From an uncultured Alphaproteobacteria bacterium (GTDB lineage Bacteria; Pseudomonadota; Alphaproteobacteria; Thalassobaculales; Thalassobaculaceae), in contig CACITD010000001.1 in the NCBI GenBank assembly GCA_902589475.1, positions 48,620 through 112,619 of the forward strand: DNA of 64,000 nucleotides, written 5' to 3'. The notes beneath the pieces are model-generated. The model did not search any database. It had not been told where the DNA came from and worked only from the letters and a program-made list of their open reading frames with translations. This document shows positions 56,118 through 64,000 of the stretch, piece by piece (the first letter of the stretch is position 1; each line of letters starts with the position of its first letter). A program made the position numbers and the translations under genes.

Positions 56118-57635
56118 TTACATATCTGACTTTCTGCGGAATAGCAAAGTGGTGGCAACAACACCTAGCATGAACAATATAAATAAGACTATATGGCCCT
56201 CCTGAAATGCTAATTCTTGTGCTTTCAACGAGAGAAGCGCCTTAAAGTACGATATTGCAGCCAGTGATCCCTCATCGGCATTCAAACCAAGATGAGAGAG
56301 TTTTTCACTAATCATGCGTAGTGTTTCAACTGTTGAGCTATTATCAGGTGTTTGTGTTGTAAGTAAATCAGTTCCATGTCCAATGGTTCTATAGTCAATA
56401 ATAATAGCAAGTACACTCACTCCGATCGAAGCACCTGTCATTCGTATGAAGTTGAGCGTACCAGCAGCATACGGAACTAAATCTCCTGGAACTGAGTTCA
56501 TGCTGCTTAAGTTTAAAGATGGCATGACTAAACTCAATCCTATTCTTCCAAATGCAACCAACAGTGCTATAACCCAAAAACCAGTCAACATCCCTATGTC
56601 CGCTAAAAGCCAACAGGATAAGCCAAAGATAGCTAATCCCACAGCTATTGTGTGAGATGGATCGACTGCTGTAGAAAGCCTCCCTGCTATTGGAAATACG
56701 ATCATCGAAACAATACCCCCAGGTAACAGCATTAGACCCGCCTTGAAAGCCGAGAACCCCTGAATAGTTTGAACTAAAACCGGAATAATATATAAAGAGC
56801 CAAACATACCTGCCCCAAATATGAACGCTATTAGTGCCGAAGCTACGTAATTTCTGTAACGGAACAATCTCAATTGTAAGAGCGGCGATTTGCTCTTCAA
56901 CTCTCTGAATAAAAAAATGATGAGCGCCACAATGGCCCCAAACAGCATTATAAAAACGGAGTCCGTATCCCAACCATTTTGCTGCCCACTACTTATCCCA
57001 TTTAAAAATAGCATTATGGAGGTAATAATAAGAATAAAACTGATTACGTTTAATGAAACGGGCTTTGTATCTGGGTCACGACCAGGCATGAAGATTGATG
57101 CCATGAAGGCAGCGACCACCATGATTGGTACCGTTGCTGAGAATAGCAACCTCCATTCAAATTGATCTATAATCAGGCCGCCCAAAAAAGGCCCTATTGT
57201 AGGACCAAAAACTATTCCTAAGCCAAACCACCCCATTGCAACGCCGCGTTGAGCAGGTGGATAAGCAAGATAGACAGTGCTTAATGCAAGCGGCTGAATT
57301 ATTCCTGCGCAAAGTCCTTGCGCAAACCTTGCCAGAACGGCAGCCTCAAAACTCGACACATATTGCCCAAGAACGCCCGCAATAGAAAAAAAAGTTAAGG
57401 AAGCTATAAATATATTTCGTGGCCCAAACGTAGCTACTAACCAACCATTTAATAACATTCCGGCTGTCATGGTTGAGAGAAAGCCGGTGGATATCCAGTG
57501 AGCTTGATCTTGCCCAACTCCAAATGCGCCCATTATATTGGGTATTGCAACGTTTACCATCGTAGAGGTCATGATCATCGCAATCATAGCAATCATCGCC
57601 GTGATTGTAAGACCTAATGGGTTTATTTTTTGCAT
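56118..57635 (-). CDS. emrB: EmrB/QacA-family multidrug efflux MFS transporter
   Basis: A 505-residue DHA2 drug-proton antiporter with about 14 membrane helices. The family segments MIMTSTMVNVAIPNIMGAFG, ISTGFLSTMTAGMLLNGWL, GLGIVFGPTIGPFLGGLIID and the motif ARFAQGLCAGIIQPL are present. It works with a periplasmic adaptor and an outer-membrane channel to export amphipathic toxins. The adaptor gene emrA lies immediately upstream, 19 bases away. No outer-membrane TolC homologue lies in the window. Confidence 0.9.
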   Translation of the reverse strand: MQKINPLGLTITAMIAMIAMIMTSTMVNVAIPNIMGAFGVGQDQAHWISTGFLSTMTAGMLLNGWLVATFGPRNIFIASLTFFSIAGVLGQYVSSFEAAVLARFAQGLCAGIIQPLALSTVYLAYPPAQRGVAMGWFGLGIVFGPTIGPFLGGLIIDQFEWRLLFSATVPIMVVAAFMASIFMPGRDPDTKPVSLNVISFILIITSIMLFLNGISSGQQNGWDTDSVFIMLFGAIVALIIFLFRELKSKSPLLQLRLFRYRNYVASALIAFIFGAGMFGSLYIIPVLVQTIQGFSAFKAGLMLLPGGIVSMIVFPIAGRLSTAVDPSHTIAVGLAIFGLSCWLLADIGMLTGFWVIALLVAFGRIGLSLVMPSLNLSSMNSVPGDLVPYAAGTLNFIRMTGASIGVSVLAIIIDYRTIGHGTDLLTTQTPDNSSTVETLRMISEKLSHLGLNADEGSLAAISYFKALLSLKAQELAFQEGHIVLFILFMLGVVATTLLFRRKSDM

Positions 57636-57654
57636 AATTAAGTCTGTTTACGGG

Positions 57655-58809
57655 TTAATTCATTAGAAAATTTCTGAACGGAGAATCGTTTGCCTTGATG
57701 AATACCTCTACCATCATCCCAGGGCGTAGCATACTCTGTCTTTGATCAATTTCTATCCTAACCCTTAGTCTTTGGGTGACTTTGGTAAAGCTGCCTGCTT
57801 CATTTAATTTTGGCAAAATAGCAAACTGGCTGGTCGCAGCATTCCCTATTCTACTTATCGTTCCTTCAAACTGTTCGTCCGGATAAGCATCCACTTCGAT
57901 CTTAACTAGTTGACCCAATTTCAATCTGCTAATATCAGTTTCTCGAATATTGGTTTCTACCCAAATTTTGTCTGGGCTATGAAGCACTAATAGTCTCTGC
58001 CCTTTTGAGACTACTTCCCCCTCGTTTACCAGGGTTCTTCCTACCACTCCATTCATATTGCTTATTATTTGAAACTGCTTTGCCACTTCTACTTCTCTAG
58101 CCATCTTTGCTTGAATTTCTAGAAGTCTTGCCTCAAGAGATTTCTTTTCAGCATTTTTAACATCTAATAATTTTCTTTCCGCTAGTGCCCGCCCAATGCG
58201 AGCTTTCGATGCGATAACAGTTTTTTCTGCTGCTATAAGTTGCTGCTCAGCTTTACGAAAGTTTGTTTCGACACGTTCGAGCTTTGAACGGCTTATGGCT
58301 CCTTTCCTTAAGAGTTTTTTTACACGTGCAAAGTCTTTTTTTAGAAAATCCACTTCATGATCGAACATTCTTTTATTCGCTCGCGCCTCTAATAATTTTG
58401 CATTTTCACTTTCGATTTTAGCTTCGATTTGATCGGCTATCATATCATGCTCCGCCGATGTTTTGGATAACTCGGCTTTTTTTGTCCTATACTCAGCTTT
58501 GATTTGTTGGATTTTTAGATCAATTAAGCGAGAGTTTATTTGAATTAAGGGATCTCCTTTTTTAATATTATCGCCTTCTGATACAAAACGTCTAACAATC
58601 CTACCTTCAACCTCACTACTTATTGTGATTAGGTCTGCCATCACCCTCGCATCAGTTTCATGAACATAAAAAAACGAGCCTTTAATCCACCCAAAGAGCC
58701 AGTAGATTAGAGCTATTGCTAGAACAAATAGCAGCACCAATCTTCCCATTGCAAAAAGTCTACGGCTACTAACTTGCGAAACTTTTTCACTTTCAACTAT
58801 TTTAGTCAT
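57655..58809 (-). CDS. emrA: EmrA/HlyD-family membrane fusion protein
   Basis: A 384-residue periplasmic adaptor. One N-terminal membrane helix (LVLLFVLAIALIYWLFGWI, near residue 25-45) precedes the split lipoyl domain (VEGRIVRRFVSEGDNIKKGDPLIQIN). A long coiled coil covers about residues 90-235 (QIKAEYRTKKAELSKTSAEHD onward), followed by the second lipoyl half and beta-barrel (NEGEVVSKGQRLLVLHSPDKIWVETNIRETDI). AGGA precedes the ATG. It is the first gene of the emrA-emrB pair. Confidence 0.92.
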   Translation of the reverse strand: MTKIVESEKVSQVSSRRLFAMGRLVLLFVLAIALIYWLFGWIKGSFFYVHETDARVMADLITISSEVEGRIVRRFVSEGDNIKKGDPLIQINSRLIDLKIQQIKAEYRTKKAELSKTSAEHDMIADQIEAKIESENAKLLEARANKRMFDHEVDFLKKDFARVKKLLRKGAISRSKLERVETNFRKAEQQLIAAEKTVIASKARIGRALAERKLLDVKNAEKKSLEARLLEIQAKMAREVEVAKQFQIISNMNGVVGRTLVNEGEVVSKGQRLLVLHSPDKIWVETNIRETDISRLKLGQLVKIEVDAYPDEQFEGTISRIGNAATSQFAILPKLNEAGSFTKVTQRLRVRIEIDQRQSMLRPGMMVEVFIKANDSPFRNFLMN

Positions 58810-58845
58810 TAATATTTTCCTAAAACCCAGAACCGCTTGTGCACA

Positions 58846-59298
58846 TCATATCCTGCATTTAAGTATCCAAGCGCTCTTCATAGTCATTACAATCTCGCTT
58901 TTTTGATTAATCGTTTTAAAATAACACGTCGCAATACCAGACTCCGGACGAGACCTTGAACGGCGAAGGTTTTTTATTTCCATATATACTCTGATCGTAT
59001 CATCTGGTTTGACCGGTTTTAACCATCGCAATTCATCTAATCCGTAAGAACCTAAGCTTGTCGTTTGGAAACCATTCGACTGACATAATAAACGAAAACT
59101 TATTGCGGCGGTCATAAAGCCACTGGCTATTAGTCCCCCAAAATTTGAAGCCAATGCATCGGGTTTGCTTATGTGAAATGGCTGCGGATCATACTTCCAT
59201 CCAAATTCGATAATTTCGGTCTCTGTAATTGTTTTTGAAATACTATCAAAGGTATCCCCTACACTTAAGTCGTCAAAGAACACCGGATCGTGCACCAT
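58846..59298 (-). CDS. MaoC-like hydratase/dehydratase
   Basis: A 150-residue hot-dog-fold protein of the MaoC / R-specific enoyl-CoA hydratase family. The hydratase motif with Asp and His is visible in WKYDPQPFHISKPDALAS, followed by FGGLIASGFMTAAI. Members hydrate enoyl-CoA thioesters or act in side pathways. The ATG at 59298 has GGAG upstream. It ends 37 bases before the emrA start region and may be read with the emrAB pair, although a functional link is not evident. Confidence 0.87.
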   Translation of the reverse strand: MVHDPVFFDDLSVGDTFDSISKTITETEIIEFGWKYDPQPFHISKPDALASNFGGLIASGFMTAAISFRLLCQSNGFQTTSLGSYGLDELRWLKPVKPDDTIRVYMEIKNLRRSRSRPESGIATCYFKTINQKSEIVMTMKSAWILKCRI

Positions 59299-59415
59299 CA
59301 ATCTCCAAGATATTTTTTATTCTCAATATTTTTTTATTAAACAAAAAGTGCTCCCTCTAAAAGCTCCTATGGGAAAACTTTTATAATTCGAAACAATCAA
59401 AGTCCGGTTGAAACT

Positions 59416-59598
59416 TCACTGTTTAAACAAACTTCCTGCATCTTTGGAAACACGTCTTTTATTTTCAATCACTGTTTCCACACGAGCTATTTCAAGCTTC
59501 ATATTAGCAATGTATTGCTCTAGCTCTTCAATATTCCAGTTTGTTAGGTCTTTTGGTTTTAACTCACCCTTTTGCGGTTCTAAATCTTCAAATACCAT
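59416..59598 (-). CDS. DUF1192 protein (60 aa)
   Basis: A 60-residue protein of the alphaproteobacterial DUF1192 family, starting MVFEDLEPQKGELKPKDLTN and continuing in a helix (IEELEQYIANMKLEIARVETVI). The ATG at 59598 has AAGGG eight bases upstream; a TTG extension is rejected. Function is unknown. It lies divergent from trcR, a neighbourhood often kept in this class. Confidence 0.82.
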   Translation of the reverse strand: MVFEDLEPQKGELKPKDLTNWNIEELEQYIANMKLEIARVETVIENKRRVSKDAGSLFKQ

Positions 59599-59770
59599 AG
59601 AGTTACCCTTTACGAACAAGAAAAAAATTATTTATTAGCTTTCATAAAGTTTTTTTTCCATTTTTTTATTAAAAGCGTTGCTACTATTCGAGTTTCGAAA
59701 CTTGATAATATCATTATAATAGTGCATATCGGGTTAATTGAAATCGAATATCGTGAAAAGAGGAAGTTCC

Positions 59771-60337
59771 ATGACGCAACCTTTGATGCCTAAAGCTACA
59801 GCAGTATGGCTGATCGAGAATACTGCTCTGACATTTGAGCAAGTTGCAGAATTTTGCCAACTGCATGCGCTCGAAGTTCAAGCAATTGCCGACGGTGAAG
59901 TAGGAATAGGGATGCAGGGCTTCGATCCCATAGCGAACGGCCAACTTTCTAGGGACGAAATCCAAAGATGCGCAGCCGACCCATCAGCGCGTTTGGAATT
60001 ACAAAAAAGTAACTTGCCAAAGCCAACTAATAAAAGTAAGGGACCAAAATATGTACCCATTTCAAAGCGAGGCGATAAACCTGATGCAATAGCCTGGCTA
60101 TTAAAACACCATCCCGAATTAAAAGATTCACAAATTAATCGGTTAGTTGGCACAACTAAAGATACGATCAATAAAGTGCGGGACCGTACCCATTGGAATT
60201 CTAGCCAGATTACAGCTCGGCATCCTGTTTTATTAGGTTTATGTCAACAACAAGACTTGGACAACGCTATCGTTAAAGCTGGCGGCGAGCTTACATCGTC
60301 CCATCAACAAGTTGGGTCAATATCAGAACTTCCATAG
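59771..60337 (+). CDS. trcR: Cell-cycle transcriptional regulator TrcR (DUF1013)
   Basis: A 188-residue DUF1013 protein, restricted to Alphaproteobacteria and reported to act in cell-cycle gene control. The N-terminal segment MTQPLMPKATAVWLIENTAL and the later HPELKDSQINRLVGTTKDTINKVRDRTHWNS, a helix-turn-helix-like stretch, are hallmarks. The ATG at 59771 has AGAGGAAG upstream and replaces a longer frame from 59738. The C-terminus ends in a Ser/Gln-rich tail. Confidence 0.9.
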   Translation: MTQPLMPKATAVWLIENTALTFEQVAEFCQLHALEVQAIADGEVGIGMQGFDPIANGQLSRDEIQRCAADPSARLELQKSNLPKPTNKSKGPKYVPISKRGDKPDAIAWLLKHHPELKDSQINRLVGTTKDTINKVRDRTHWNSSQITARHPVLLGLCQQQDLDNAIVKAGGELTSSHQQVGSISELP

Positions 60338-60344
60338 AGAAACA

Positions 60345-61349
60345 TCAATTAACAACCTCTAAGAATTTGGTTCGCCTGTAGGTTTTGTACCGCTCATTAC
60401 GATCCTCCCGAGCTGTCCTTCCATAATACTCTTTAAAACACTTGGAGAAGTGGCTGGCAGAAATGAAGCCGCATGCCAAAGCGACCGAGAGTATAGACAT
60501 ATTGGTTTGATCAAGAAGTTGCTTTGCCCTATTTAGGCGCAAATTAAGATAATATCTAGTTGGGGTAAGCCCCATATATTTGCTAAATAAGCGCTCTAGT
60601 TGCCGCGTGGATATCCCTGCTTTAATGGCTAGTTCTTTCTGACTTAACGGATCTTCAAGGTTTAGCCCCATTTCCTCAACAACTCCGACTAGCTTTGGAT
60701 GAGCCACTCCCAAACGCATTCTTAATGCCATTTTCTGTTTGCTATGAGGTTCTCTAATCCGGTCGTGGATAAACTGATCTGAAATTTCAGCCGCCAATGT
60801 CTCACCATGTTGCTTTCTAATCAAATACAACATCATATCTAAACCAGCGGTTCCACCCGAACAAGTAATTCGATCTCTATCAATTTCATAAATATCAGAA
60901 GAAACTTCGATATCTGGGAAAACTTCCTTAAACGATTCCAAGTTTTCCCAATGAATTGTACATCTTCTGTCTCTCAGCAGACCGGCCTTCGCTAGAACAT
61001 ATGACCCCGTAGAGAATGCGCCAAGGATAACTCCTTCACGAGCAGACTTTCTCAAAAAAGAAAAAAGTTTGTCGTTATTATAGAATTGCACACCATATCC
61101 AGAAATTACAAAAATCAGTTTGGGTTTTTGGATTATATTTAGACCGCCAGATGGAACAATCTCAACACCATTGCTGGAAACAACAGAGTTTCCATCAACG
61201 CTAACCACCCTCCAATCATATAATTTTCTGTCTGCTAATGTATTTGCTAAACGCAAAGGTTCTATAGCAGACGAAAACGCCATAAGGGAAAAATCAGGAA
61301 TTAAAATTATGTCGATAATGGTCGGTAAATTATGGATTTTATCGAGCAT
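60345..61349 (-). CDS. GlxA-family AraC-type transcriptional regulator
   Basis: A 334-residue regulator. The N-terminal DJ-1/PfpI-like domain starts IIDIILIPDFSLMAFSSAIEPLRLAN and includes GAFSTGSYVLAKAGLLRDRRCTIHWENL. The C-terminal AraC/XylS double helix-turn-helix has ISTRQLERLFSKYMGLTPTRYYLNLRLNRAKQLL and ACGFISASHFSKCFKEYYG. GlxA-type proteins often control quaternary-amine or amino-acid catabolism, for example choline or carnitine use. GGGAGG precedes the ATG. Its targets are not evident; prpE lies upstream on the same strand. Confidence 0.92.
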   Translation of the reverse strand: MLDKIHNLPTIIDIILIPDFSLMAFSSAIEPLRLANTLADRKLYDWRVVSVDGNSVVSSNGVEIVPSGGLNIIQKPKLIFVISGYGVQFYNNDKLFSFLRKSAREGVILGAFSTGSYVLAKAGLLRDRRCTIHWENLESFKEVFPDIEVSSDIYEIDRDRITCSGGTAGLDMMLYLIRKQHGETLAAEISDQFIHDRIREPHSKQKMALRMRLGVAHPKLVGVVEEMGLNLEDPLSQKELAIKAGISTRQLERLFSKYMGLTPTRYYLNLRLNRAKQLLDQTNMSILSVALACGFISASHFSKCFKEYYGRTAREDRNERYKTYRRTKFLEVVN

Positions 61350-61441
61350 GCCGCAAAACCTCCCAGACGCTTATAGGATCTTGCAAGCTAATCTATTTTT
61401 CGGTAAATGCAATCCATTAAATTTTGCTTCGAAATGAAAAT

Positions 61442-63337
61442 TTATTGTTTAGCATAGCCTATTTTTTTCAGTGATTCTTTTATTTCATTTAATATCTCGG
61501 GATCATCAATGGTAGCAGGCATATCATAGTCTACAGAGTCAGCAATTTTCTGAATAATCCCCCGCAATATTTTTCCTGATCTGGTTTTAGGTAATCTCTT
61601 CACAATAGTCGCCACTTTAAAGGCAGCGACGGGACCGATCTCTGTGCGTACCATTTTTATTACATCTTCTACTATTTCAGAGTGTTCGGTGTTGGTACCG
61701 TCTTTTAAAACGATAAGACCCAATGGGATTTGACCTTTCAATTGATCGTTCACACCAAGGACCGCGCATTCTGCAATGTCCTTATGCTCTGCAAGAACTT
61801 GTTCCATGCCTCCCGTAGATAAACGGTGGCCAGCAACATTAATTATATCGTCAGTCCTAGATAAAATATGCAGATAGCCATCCTCGTCTATAATACCAGC
61901 ATCCCCTGTTTCATAGTAACCTGGATACGTTGTTAAATAACTATCTACAAAACGTTCGTCATTCTGCCAAAGGGTGGGCAAGGAACCTGGTGGCAAAGGT
62001 AATTTTAGGGAAATCGCTCCTATTTCTCCTGTCGGAACAGGTTTCGAGGACTCATCGAGCACATCTATTTTCCAACCAGGCACAGCACAAGTAGGTGAAC
62101 CTGGCTTTATATCCATTTGTTCTATCCCAAGACAGTTAGAAGCTATCGGCCATCCTGTTTCCGTCTGCCACCAATGATCAATTACAGGAACATTTAGTAT
62201 GTTTTTGGTCCATTCTAGCGTATCCGGGTCACACCTTTCTCCCGCTAGAAATTGCGACCGAAGGCAATTAAGATTGTATTTTTTAACTAATTTGCCATAT
62301 GGATCTTCTTTTTTAATAGCTCTAATTGCCGTTGGCGCGGTAAACATACAATTTACCTGATGTTCAGAAATAACTCTCCAAAACGCCCCGGCATCTGGTG
62401 TACCTACTGGTTTCCCTTCATACAAGATACTGGTGCAGCCATGAAAAAGTGGGGCATATACGATGTAAGAATGTCCAACCACCCAGCCTACATCAGAGGC
62501 CGCCCAGTAAACATCTCCCGGATCAACATCGTATATACTTTTCATAGACCACTTCAAAGAAACAAGATGCCCCGCTGTTGGACGCACAACCCCCTTAGGA
62601 ATACCCGTGGTGCCCGACGTGTATAGAATGTAAACTGGATCGGTAGCCTCCACCTCAACACAATCAACAGATGTGACTTTGTCATGCGCATCGTGCCAAT
62701 CAATATCCCTCCTGTCGATTAATGCTGCCTCATGCATCTCTCTTTGAAAGATAATGCAATGATTTGGTTCACTATTTGATAACCTTAGCGCATTATCCAA
62801 TAATGGTTTATACTCTACTATTCGGCCCGGCTCTACTCCGCATGAGGCGGAGACAATTACTTTTGGTTTTGCGTCATCAATTCTCTTCGCTAATTCATTT
62901 GAAGCAAATCCCCCAAAAACTACCGAGTGAATTGCTCCAATCCGCACGCACGCTAACATCGCGATAACAGTTTCTGGTATCATTGGCATATAAATTAAGA
63001 CTCTATCGCCGTACTCCACTCCATATTTTCTTAGAACACCTGAAAAACTAGCTACCCTATTCCTCAATTCTAAATACGTTATTTTTTGTTTGACGTTCGT
63101 GATAGGGCTATCATAAATCAATGCTAGCCGACTGGAGTTCCCTTCGTCTACATGGCGGTCTAGCGCATTGTAGCAAGTATTTATTTTGCCTCCAGAAAAC
63201 CAGCTATTAAATGGGCTATTGGTCTCATCAAGGATTTTATCCCATCTCTTTTGCCAAACTAAGTCCTCCGCGGCTGCAGCCCAAAACTCCTCCGGTTTGT
63301 CTAAAGCCAATTGATATATTTCTTTGTAGGACCCCAT
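61442..63337 (-). CDS. prpE: Propionyl-CoA synthetase
   Basis: A 631-residue acyl-CoA synthetase of the ACS/PrpE type. The motifs are YILYTSGTTGIPKGVVRPTAGH, WWQTETGWPIASNC, GYYETGDAGIIDEDGYLHILSRTDDIINVAGHRLSTG, and the acetylatable lysine in LPKTRSGKILRGII. The N-terminal DRHVDEGNSSRLALIYDSP resembles PrpE more than acetyl-CoA synthetase Acs. The ATG at 63337 is preferred over a TTG four codons upstream. It is followed on the same strand by the GlxA-type regulator. Confidence 0.9.
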   Translation of the reverse strand: MGSYKEIYQLALDKPEEFWAAAAEDLVWQKRWDKILDETNSPFNSWFSGGKINTCYNALDRHVDEGNSSRLALIYDSPITNVKQKITYLELRNRVASFSGVLRKYGVEYGDRVLIYMPMIPETVIAMLACVRIGAIHSVVFGGFASNELAKRIDDAKPKVIVSASCGVEPGRIVEYKPLLDNALRLSNSEPNHCIIFQREMHEAALIDRRDIDWHDAHDKVTSVDCVEVEATDPVYILYTSGTTGIPKGVVRPTAGHLVSLKWSMKSIYDVDPGDVYWAASDVGWVVGHSYIVYAPLFHGCTSILYEGKPVGTPDAGAFWRVISEHQVNCMFTAPTAIRAIKKEDPYGKLVKKYNLNCLRSQFLAGERCDPDTLEWTKNILNVPVIDHWWQTETGWPIASNCLGIEQMDIKPGSPTCAVPGWKIDVLDESSKPVPTGEIGAISLKLPLPPGSLPTLWQNDERFVDSYLTTYPGYYETGDAGIIDEDGYLHILSRTDDIINVAGHRLSTGGMEQVLAEHKDIAECAVLGVNDQLKGQIPLGLIVLKDGTNTEHSEIVEDVIKMVRTEIGPVAAFKVATIVKRLPKTRSGKILRGIIQKIADSVDYDMPATIDDPEILNEIKESLKKIGYAKQ

Positions 63338-63463
63338 AACAATCACCAAAATTTATGTCGCAAGTATGCAACTACGAATCAGAACAATTCAATCTTGCAA
63401 ACAAGATCATTTTTTTTTTATAATATCAACAGATTCAAAAAGAATCTCTCAAAAGGCTCCACT

Positions 63464-64000
63464 TCATGTCCCTTCACCGTTTAATTTAGTAGCCAAAGAG
63501 GCTTCTAAAAATTGATCAATATCTCCATCCAAAACAGCCTGCGTATCTGACGTTTCTTCGTTTGTCCGCAAATCTTTAATTAATTGGTATGGTTGCAAAA
63601 CGTAGGACCTTATTTGATAACCCCATCCGATTTCCGTCTTCCCTGCCTCTATCTCATTAGCCCTCTCTTCTCGTTGCCTAAGCTCTAGTTCGTATAATCG
63701 GGCGCGAAGCATATCCATAGCCGTTGCTCTATTGCGGTGCTGGCTCCTATCATTTTGACATTGAACCACAACACCGGTTGGCAGATGAGTAATTCTAATG
63801 GCTGAATTAGTTTTGTTAACATGCTGCCCCCCAGCTCCTGATGCGCGGTAAGTATCAATCCTTAAATCCTTGTCTTCAATTTCTATGCTGATTGAGTCGT
63901 CGATTACAGGATATATCCATACTGAGCTGAAACTTGTGTGCCGCCGGGCTGAGCTATCGAAAGGCGATATCCTAACTAAACGGTGAACTCCGCTCTCCGT
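63464..64000 (-). CDS. prfB: Peptide chain release factor 2, C-terminal part (cut by window edge)
   Basis: The last 178 residues of RF2 are in the window. The frame is open to the right edge. The catalytic GGQ lies in [43 protein letters not shown], preceded by [24 protein letters not shown]. The C-terminus [23 protein letters not shown] is complete, so the gene is intact at this end. The SPF anticodon-recognition loop and any programmed frameshift site lie outside the window. It precedes prpE by 126 bases on the same strand. Confidence 0.93.
   Translation of the reverse strand, partial: TESGVHRLVRISPFDSSARRHTSFSSVWIYPVIDDSISIEIEDKDLRIDTYRASGAGGQHVNKTNSAIRITHLPTGVVVQCQNDRSQHRNRATAMDMLRARLYELELRQREERANEIEAGKTEIGWGYQIRSYVLQPYQLIKDLRTNEETSDTQAVLDGDIDQFLEASLATKLNGEGT

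Overview
The window is a gene-dense, AT-rich (roughly 40% G+C by eye) stretch of bacterial chromosome. It carries about 55 protein genes, nearly all intact, with short intergenic spaces. I see no rRNA, tRNA, insertion sequence, prophage or CRISPR array. Several markers place it in the Alphaproteobacteria: a TrcR/DUF1013 cell-cycle regulator next to a DUF1192 protein, a CarD/CdnL regulator next to a seven-iron FdxA ferredoxin, a 41-residue ribosomal protein L36, a three-part PurS/PurQ/PurL enzyme, and an adrenodoxin-type ferredoxin with a thioredoxin-reductase-like reductase. Low G+C, compact spacing and many small-molecule oxidoreductases and transporters suggest a free-living aerobic heterotroph, plausibly marine. 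That lifestyle is inference.

Layout. 0-5.4 kb: the start of a TauD/TfdA dioxygenase cut by the window edge, a DUF2062 membrane protein, a small lipoprotein, an orphan protein, a PagL-like outer-membrane deacylase, proline iminopeptidase, CarD, FdxA and a TerB-like protein. 5.5-11.5 kb: a DUF938 methyltransferase, a class V aminotransferase with an MFS carrier, and an S4 protein overlapping a SUV3-like helicase. 11.7-17 kb: HtpG, then an acyl-CoA-ligase-like enzyme and a dihydroorotase-like amidohydrolase on the minus strand, then rpmJ with a clear promoter. 17-31 kb: accessory metabolism (DMT exporter, lactonase-like amidohydrolase, class II aldolase, a lysine-less cystathionine-synthase-like protein beside a ThDP enzyme, MsrP, an Lrp regulator, a hydratase with a GMC oxidoreductase, an amidase, a second TerB protein and a beta-hydroxyacid dehydrogenase).

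31-51 kb is mostly housekeeping: groES-groEL with a sigma-70 promoter, a variant CIRCE operator and a strong terminator; the ferredoxin/reductase pair; purH; an EamA carrier; ygfZ; an NRDE protein; purC-purS; an inverted two-domain gene (TIM barrel plus methylglyoxal-synthase-like); purQ-purL-bolA-grxD and a DUF3592 protein; rpsD; terC; trmJ; cysS; nadE. 51-59 kb looks like an aromatic-compound or xenobiotic region (DUF1330, FAD monooxygenase, MFS, glutathione transferase, carboxymuconolactone-decarboxylase-like protein, EmrAB pump, MaoC hydratase). 59-64 kb holds DUF1192/TrcR, a GlxA-type regulator, propionyl-CoA synthetase and the 3' part of prfB.

The most unusual items are the TIM-barrel/methylglyoxal-synthase fusion that splits the pur cluster, and the PLP-fold protein that has lost its catalytic lysine and lies next to a ThDP enzyme. 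A dihydroorotase-like enzyme missing the first metal-binding histidine and a covarying CIRCE-like operator in front of groES are also worth a second look.
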